Below the pieces are notes generated by a model. The model made no database searches, was not told the origin of the DNA, and saw only the letters and a program-made list of their open reading frames with translations. Of a stretch of DNA of 64,000 nucleotides, positions 60,100-64,000 are shown piece by piece; the stretch's first letter is position 1; each line of letters starts with the position of its first letter. This DNA is from Roseobacter sp. MH60115 (GTDB taxonomy: Bacteria; Pseudomonadota; Alphaproteobacteria; Rhodobacterales; Rhodobacteraceae): assembly GCF_015644665.1 (NCBI RefSeq), contig NZ_JADOBQ010000001.1, positions 868,001 to 932,000 of the forward strand. The letters are read 5' to 3'. A program made the translations under genes and the position numbers.

Positions 60100-60321
60100 A
60101 TGAGAACCTTCTCGTTCCGCATTATCTGCGCGTTGGGTCTGGCGACCGCACTGGTTGCCTGCGATGACAGCAACGGACCCGTCGACGGGCTGACACTAGC
60201 GCTGCAATCGCTGGGCAGCGACTTTCAGGCCGCTTTCAATCAAGGGCGCAATGACACGCCCATCGACGTTGATATGGTGCGTCTGACCCTGGACCGCACC
60301 GCCGAACCGTTCGAGTTCTGA
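60100..60321 (+). CDS. Small lipoprotein downstream of DUF4331
   Basis: A 73-residue protein with a lipoprotein signal (lipobox LVAC, lipidated cysteine at about residue 21). The mature part is only about 53 residues, acidic and without a known domain. It is 25 bases after the DUF4331 stop, with AGGAG before the ATG, so it is cotranscribed. A GC-rich hairpin ends the unit. Confidence 0.7.
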   Translation: MRTFSFRIICALGLATALVACDDSNGPVDGLTLALQSLGSDFQAAFNQGRNDTPIDVDMVRLTLDRTAEPFEF

Positions 60322-60350
60322 TCCCCTCAAGACTTGCCTCGAACGTAGGG

Positions 60351-60375
60351 CGCCGCCGGATTCACTCCGGCGGCG
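60351..60375. terminator. Hairpin between the lipoprotein gene and gspK
   Basis: CGCCGCCGGA (60351-60360) and TCCGGCGGCG (60366-60375) form a perfect 10-bp stem with loop TTCAC, between the convergent genes. The U-tract is poor, so termination in either direction would be weak. Confidence 0.65.
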
Positions 60376-60376
60376 T

Positions 60377-61210
60377 CTATTGCGTCTGGGGCCAGTCGTG
60401 CGGCAGGTCGGTGAGTGTCCCGGTTTCCGGGTCCCGCAGAAGTCTGCGAGCATACTGCACGGTCATGTCGCCGACCTTTGCGGTGACGGCGACGTCGTAG
60501 ACATCCGATCGCCAGCCGGTCAGCACCGGCTGCAAGATCCCCAGATCAGCCAGATCGCTGCCCGTCAGAAACCCCTTGGCGGCTCGTCTGCGCACCAGGC
60601 TTCGGGCCACGATGGCGTTGCCAAAGACCGCGTGCAAGACAGGCTCTGGTGCCGTGTTCAGATTGATGCTGGCGGGGGTCGGCAAGGTTGTGAGATAGGG
60701 TGCCAGCTTCTCCAGCAGCAGATCGTCGATCCCGAAGTTTCGCAAGTCATATAGCGAGGTCAGCGGTCCTTCGTTGCTCACGATATCTCTCATCCGTGCG
60801 CCAATCTCTTCCGGCAGCTTGAGCGCAGAGAGCAGCCCCGTGAACACACGTTGCTGGGCGATGGCAGTGCCGCCGAGGCTGTTGAGATCAAACCGACCCT
60901 GCGCGTCCTGCAGGGTAACCGCATAGCTGCCAAAGTCGAAGTCGACCTCCTGCTGTGCGATCTGGGCCCAGGCCTCTTGCAGGTGGTCGCTGTCGGGCCC
61001 GGTCGTCAGATCGCGCCGCAGTGCAGACCGCAGCGATGCCACGCCGCCTTTGGCCAGGGCAAAAGCCTGCGTTCTGTCCGATGCATCCTGGGCTGCGGAG
61101 ATGGCGCTTTCTTCTGCGCTGAGCATTGCCTGGACAAGCGTCGCCGCGATGGCCATCACGAGCAGAACATTGACCAAGGCGACGCCACTATCGGACGGGC
61201 GGCGGGTCAT
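60377..61210 (-). CDS. gspK: GspK minor pseudopilin
   Basis: A 277-residue type II secretion pseudopilin. It starts with a short basic leader and SGVALVNVLLVMAIAATLVQAM; the usual Glu at mature position 5 is Asn, as is normal for GspK. The RFDLNSLGG stretch and IDDLLLEKLAPYLTTLP follow the GspK pattern. It forms the tip complex with GspI and GspJ. It overlaps gspJ by 4 bases. Confidence 0.85.
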   Translation of the reverse strand: MTRRPSDSGVALVNVLLVMAIAATLVQAMLSAEESAISAAQDASDRTQAFALAKGGVASLRSALRRDLTTGPDSDHLQEAWAQIAQQEVDFDFGSYAVTLQDAQGRFDLNSLGGTAIAQQRVFTGLLSALKLPEEIGARMRDIVSNEGPLTSLYDLRNFGIDDLLLEKLAPYLTTLPTPASINLNTAPEPVLHAVFGNAIVARSLVRRRAAKGFLTGSDLADLGILQPVLTGWRSDVYDVAVTAKVGDMTVQYARRLLRDPETGTLTDLPHDWPQTQ

Positions 61211-61707
61211 GGTCGCTTAGTCAGAGCGGGTGGAACGGGCACCAGCTTGCGCACGGCTCCGGCGCTGTCGCCCTCTGGCTGCACCACGAATTCAACAGCC
61301 GCTTGCGGATCGATCACGCCTGCTGCGTCAACGGTCACAAACCGCCAATTGGCGGTGGAGGGCGGTGGCAGGAGCTGTTGCTCCAGCGGGTCCACCCCTG
61401 GACGTTCAATGCGCCGGAGCACACCGCGGGAGGTTTGCGCGTAGGTCACCTGATGATCGCGCGCGACAAAGGACACTGCTTTTGGTGTCACCATCGGCCT
61501 GGTCCGCGCCAACAGAGCATCCGCTTCAAAAACCCGCAGAACGGTGTCGATCTTGTCCAGGCTCTCAAGCCGTCCGCTGCTCTGGCGGTCCGTGCGTACA
61601 ATCGTGTCAAGCACTGCAAAGCTGGCGAGGCCGATAAGTGCGAAGACCGAAAGCGCGACCAGCATCTCGATCAGGGTCACGCCGGATTGCGCGCATCGTT
61701 CGGTCAT
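61207..61707 (-). CDS. gspJ: GspJ-like minor pseudopilin
   Basis: A 166-residue protein with a prepilin leader, cleavage at SG/VTLIEMLVALSVFALIGLA (E at +5 after cleavage). The length and downstream gspK support GspJ; GspH or GspI remain possible. It overlaps both neighbours by 4 bases, so the operon is tightly coupled. Confidence 0.8.
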   Translation of the reverse strand: MTERCAQSGVTLIEMLVALSVFALIGLASFAVLDTIVRTDRQSSGRLESLDKIDTVLRVFEADALLARTRPMVTPKAVSFVARDHQVTYAQTSRGVLRRIERPGVDPLEQQLLPPPSTANWRFVTVDAAGVIDPQAAVEFVVQPEGDSAGAVRKLVPVPPALTKRP

Positions 61708-62771
61708 GCCACTTTCATGACCCGGCCATCCTTAAGCTGAAGCACCGCCAGATCTCGGGCACAGGTGCGGTCCTTCCGAAAAGCGCACGGCCCCAAAACC
61801 CCTTTCATCGCCACACCACCGGTCATCCGGATTTGCCCGTTGCGCCCGCGCGGCAACGTATTCGCAAGCAGGACGGCATCCACCGCGACGCCTGCGATGA
61901 TGCCCATTTCTTCGCCCAACGCACTGCGATAGCTGGTGGCGAGGTTTTCAAACAGAAGCGGGTCCGGTCCGACAAAGCGTACATCACCAGCTTCCTTCAG
62001 AGCACCATTAGGGAAATCGGCCCATTGCACCGATCCGATCACACGGAGGCCCGCAGCGTTCGCCCGTTTGGCGATGCGGCGGCTGCGTGCATCCGCACCA
62101 GGCAAGTAGAGGCTGTCCGGTCTCTGCCCGGGTCCTGCGGAGAGCAATGTCTCCAAGGCGCGCTCCGGGTCCTCGGCGGGCAGGGGCGGCAGGGCGGTCA
62201 GGTCACTTGCCTTCGCGGCCGTGGCCAGAGCAACAGTTGACCGCGCGCCAAACACGCCGGCGGGCGGTAGCAAGGTGATCGTTTTCGCGCCGCTCCGTGC
62301 GGCATACTTGGCAGCGGCTTCTGCCGATTGCGCAGGGGTGACGCCGAATACCCAGGCACCCGCAGCCGCGAGCTGATTGTTGTTCGACAGCGTGATCACT
62401 TGCGCCTTGGGCCCGGATTTCAGGACAGCCGTGGTGTGATCTGAAAAGAGCGGACCAACAATGACATCGGCGCCCGCAGTCTGCGCCTTTTGGGCGGCGG
62501 CCACTGCGCCGTCGGGCGATGATCCCGTGTCGAAGACTGCCGCGCGTTGCAACAGTCCGCGCCGATCTTCGGCAAACCACACCGCTTTGGCCATGGTCTG
62601 GCCGAGATCGGCCTTTGGCCCGGATAAGGGCACCAAAAGTGCTGTCTGGGCTGGACGCGCTGCGGGCACGGCCTCCGGTCGGGGCGCGGCACCGCATCCA
62701 GCGAGGAGTGGCAGCAGCCCGACACCGGCGAGATGCGACAGGATCTTTCGTCTGGAACAGGCTGTGGGCAT
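61704..62771 (-). CDS. Lipoprotein of periplasmic-binding-protein fold, PBP-activator-like
   Basis: A 355-residue lipoprotein with lipobox LLAGC (Cys26). The mature part has the type I periplasmic-binding fold (ALLVPLSGPKADLGQTMAKA, VIVGPLFSDHTTAVL), like LpoA/LppC activators of penicillin-binding proteins and amino-acid ABC receptors. ATG 62771 has AAGGAG upstream; an in-frame ATG at 62786 lies on the ribosome-binding site. Its position inside the secretion operon, overlapping gspJ by 4 bases, is unusual and suggests that it opens or anchors the wall at the secretion site. Confidence 0.82.
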   Translation of the reverse strand: MPTACSRRKILSHLAGVGLLPLLAGCGAAPRPEAVPAARPAQTALLVPLSGPKADLGQTMAKAVWFAEDRRGLLQRAAVFDTGSSPDGAVAAAQKAQTAGADVIVGPLFSDHTTAVLKSGPKAQVITLSNNNQLAAAGAWVFGVTPAQSAEAAAKYAARSGAKTITLLPPAGVFGARSTVALATAAKASDLTALPPLPAEDPERALETLLSAGPGQRPDSLYLPGADARSRRIAKRANAAGLRVIGSVQWADFPNGALKEAGDVRFVGPDPLLFENLATSYRSALGEEMGIIAGVAVDAVLLANTLPRGRNGQIRMTGGVAMKGVLGPCAFRKDRTCARDLAVLQLKDGRVMKVA

Positions 62772-62801
62772 GGTGGTCTCCTTCATTTCAAAACGGGCGG
62801 A

Positions 62802-63992
62802 TCAGCCGACGAGGTTGTTGAGATTGACGATCGGCAGCAGGATCGCGAGCACAAGCAGCATGACGACCCCGCCCATCACCAGCAGCACAAGCGGTTCGAC
62901 CAGACCGACGAGGGCCTTGATCGTGGCGTCGAGCCGCTGGCTGGTGTCCTTGGCATGCCGGGCCAGCGCGTCCGGCAGGGAGCCACCTGCTTCACCGCTT
63001 GCGACCATGGTGATCATCACCGGCGAAAAGACCCGGTGCCGTGCCATGGCCTGTGACAGGGCGGCCCCGTCCCGAACGGCTGTTGCGATCTCTTTGAGAG
63101 TGGCGCGGTATGTGAGGTTGCCGACAGTGCCGGCGGCCGCCGTGAGCGCATCGTCGAGCGCCACGCCGCTTTGCGTGAGGGTGGCGAGTGTGCCGGAGAA
63201 CTGGACCGCTGCCATCTGGCGCACGAGCGGCACCCGCAGGAGCGTCTGGTGCAGCCACTGGCGCGCGGTGTCTCGGCGCAACGCTCGCCAGGCCGCGCCC
63301 GTCACCACGGACAATAAGGCCAATATCCAAGGCCACCAGACCAATAGCCCGTCACTCAGCGCGATCAGCGCGCGGGTCAGACCGGGCAGCACGGCCCCCC
63401 GGCTTGCAAAGACGCGCACGATGTCCGGCACGACGAACACCAGCAGCGCGATCACCACCGCAACGGAGACAAGGGCGAGGATCGCCGGGTAGATCAGCGC
63501 GAGCTGCACACTGTTGCGATTGCGCGACCTCGTTTCAACATGCGCGGCCAGATGGGTCATCACCGCCGCCAGCCGCCCGGCGGTTTCACCCGCCCTGACC
63601 GAGGCGATGTAAAAGACGTCAAAGACCTGCGGGTGTTTGGCGAGGGCCGCCGCGAGGCTGTGTCCATCCAGGATGGTGGCGCGCATGTCCGTGGTCAGTA
63701 CCGCGAGCCGCGTGCCCGATTGCCGACCGACCGCCATCAGGGCGTCCTCGATCCGCACACCGCTGTCCAGGAGTGTCGCAAGCTGGCGCGTCAGCACCGC
63801 CAGCTCGGACGGCTTGAGGGGTGTCCGCGTCGGCAAGGAGAACGATATCGGGCGCCCCACTGCTTTCACGTCCAGCGGAAGGAGGCCCTGGGCGCGCAAT
63901 GATCTGATCGCGGCCTGCTGAGAGGTCGCGGTGATTTTGCCCTCTTGTCTCTGGCCACCGGCGGTTGTCGCCACAAATCGAAATCCGGGCAT
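62802..63992 (-). CDS. gspF: GspF inner-membrane platform protein
   Basis: A 396-residue GspF/PilC protein. Two repeated T2SF domains each carry the family pattern, e.g. LAVLTRQLATLLDSGVRIEDAL and QFSGTLATLTQSGVALDDAL. Three hydrophobic helices anchor it. It links the GspE ATPase to pseudopilus assembly. A TGA on the minus strand at 63997-63995 may be the stop of the upstream gene, plausibly gspE, outside the window. Confidence 0.9.
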   Translation of the reverse strand: MPGFRFVATTAGGQRQEGKITATSQQAAIRSLRAQGLLPLDVKAVGRPISFSLPTRTPLKPSELAVLTRQLATLLDSGVRIEDALMAVGRQSGTRLAVLTTDMRATILDGHSLAAALAKHPQVFDVFYIASVRAGETAGRLAAVMTHLAAHVETRSRNRNSVQLALIYPAILALVSVAVVIALLVFVVPDIVRVFASRGAVLPGLTRALIALSDGLLVWWPWILALLSVVTGAAWRALRRDTARQWLHQTLLRVPLVRQMAAVQFSGTLATLTQSGVALDDALTAAAGTVGNLTYRATLKEIATAVRDGAALSQAMARHRVFSPVMITMVASGEAGGSLPDALARHAKDTSQRLDATIKALVGLVEPLVLLVMGGVVMLLVLAILLPIVNLNNLVG

Positions 63993-64000
63993 GATCAGCC

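Noticed and set aside
1-64000. CRISPR arrays, tRNA or rRNA genes, insertion sequences, prophage or integrase genes
   Set aside because: Read for regular repeats, cloverleaf sequences, transposase and integrase motifs; none was seen by eye. This does not replace a dedicated search.

Overview
The window is high-GC, gene-dense alphaproteobacterial DNA, most likely from the Rhodobacterales (marine Roseobacter group). This is inferred from the gene families: ScfR/RamB-type XRE regulators, a GapR/DUF2312 protein, a methylotroph-type malate-CoA ligase/malyl-CoA lyase/serine-glyoxylate aminotransferase cluster, a bacteriophytochrome-heme oxygenase pair, a tripartite tricarboxylate transporter and a minimal type II secretion locus. 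No rRNA, tRNA, CRISPR array, integrase or insertion sequence was recognised. The window looks like ordinary chromosome carrying many catabolic and regulatory cassettes.

Layout. 1-5.3 kb: tail of an XRE regulator, a lone receiver protein, a small membrane protein, a symporter-histidine kinase fusion, and an orphan FliM/FliN-like protein with a DLP-repeat tail. 5.3-12 kb: a sulfur-type Blh phosphatase and metallo-beta-lactamase pair, small proteins, two NAD(P)-binding reductase genes with conspicuous operators, a PLP enzyme and an HxlR regulator. 12-18 kb: the operon sgaA-mcl-mtkA-mtkB, divergent from its probable ScfR-like regulator. 18-21.8 kb: a receiver protein, a bacteriophytochrome HWE kinase with its own receiver domain, and an overlapping heme oxygenase. 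22-30 kb: an old-yellow-enzyme homologue, a reductase behind an apparent SoxR-box promoter, a very large winged-helix/STAND/TPR regulator, a LysR regulator and a Gfa-like protein. 30-36.7 kb: a LacI regulator and a ugpBAEC-type ABC transporter ending in an EEP phosphodiesterase. 36.7-40 kb: a TetR regulator facing an iorAB-like molybdenum hydroxylase across a 36-bp perfect palindrome. 40-44 kb: a phosphatase-like protein, a membrane AraC regulator and a hydrolase. 43-50 kb: a CoA ligase, an acylating aldehyde dehydrogenase and TctCBA, divergent from a LacI regulator, probably for sulfoacetate or a similar carboxylate. 50-53.5 kb: a DUF3179 protein and a Bcr/CflA exporter behind a leader-peptide attenuator.

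53.7-60.3 kb is the most interesting part. An ECF sigma factor is flanked by two proteins that share an ungapped anti-sigma-like motif. Three nearby transcription units (a fasciclin protein; a cytochrome b with an MsrP/YedY-type molybdoenzyme; a DUF4331 protein with a small lipoprotein) each carry the same candidate promoter, TGAAACT-N16-CGT. I infer a local extracytoplasmic regulon, probably for damage to periplasmic or exported proteins. Next to it, 57.8-64 kb holds a prepilin peptidase and GspF, a PBP-activator-like lipoprotein, GspJ and GspK, an unusual type II secretion order.
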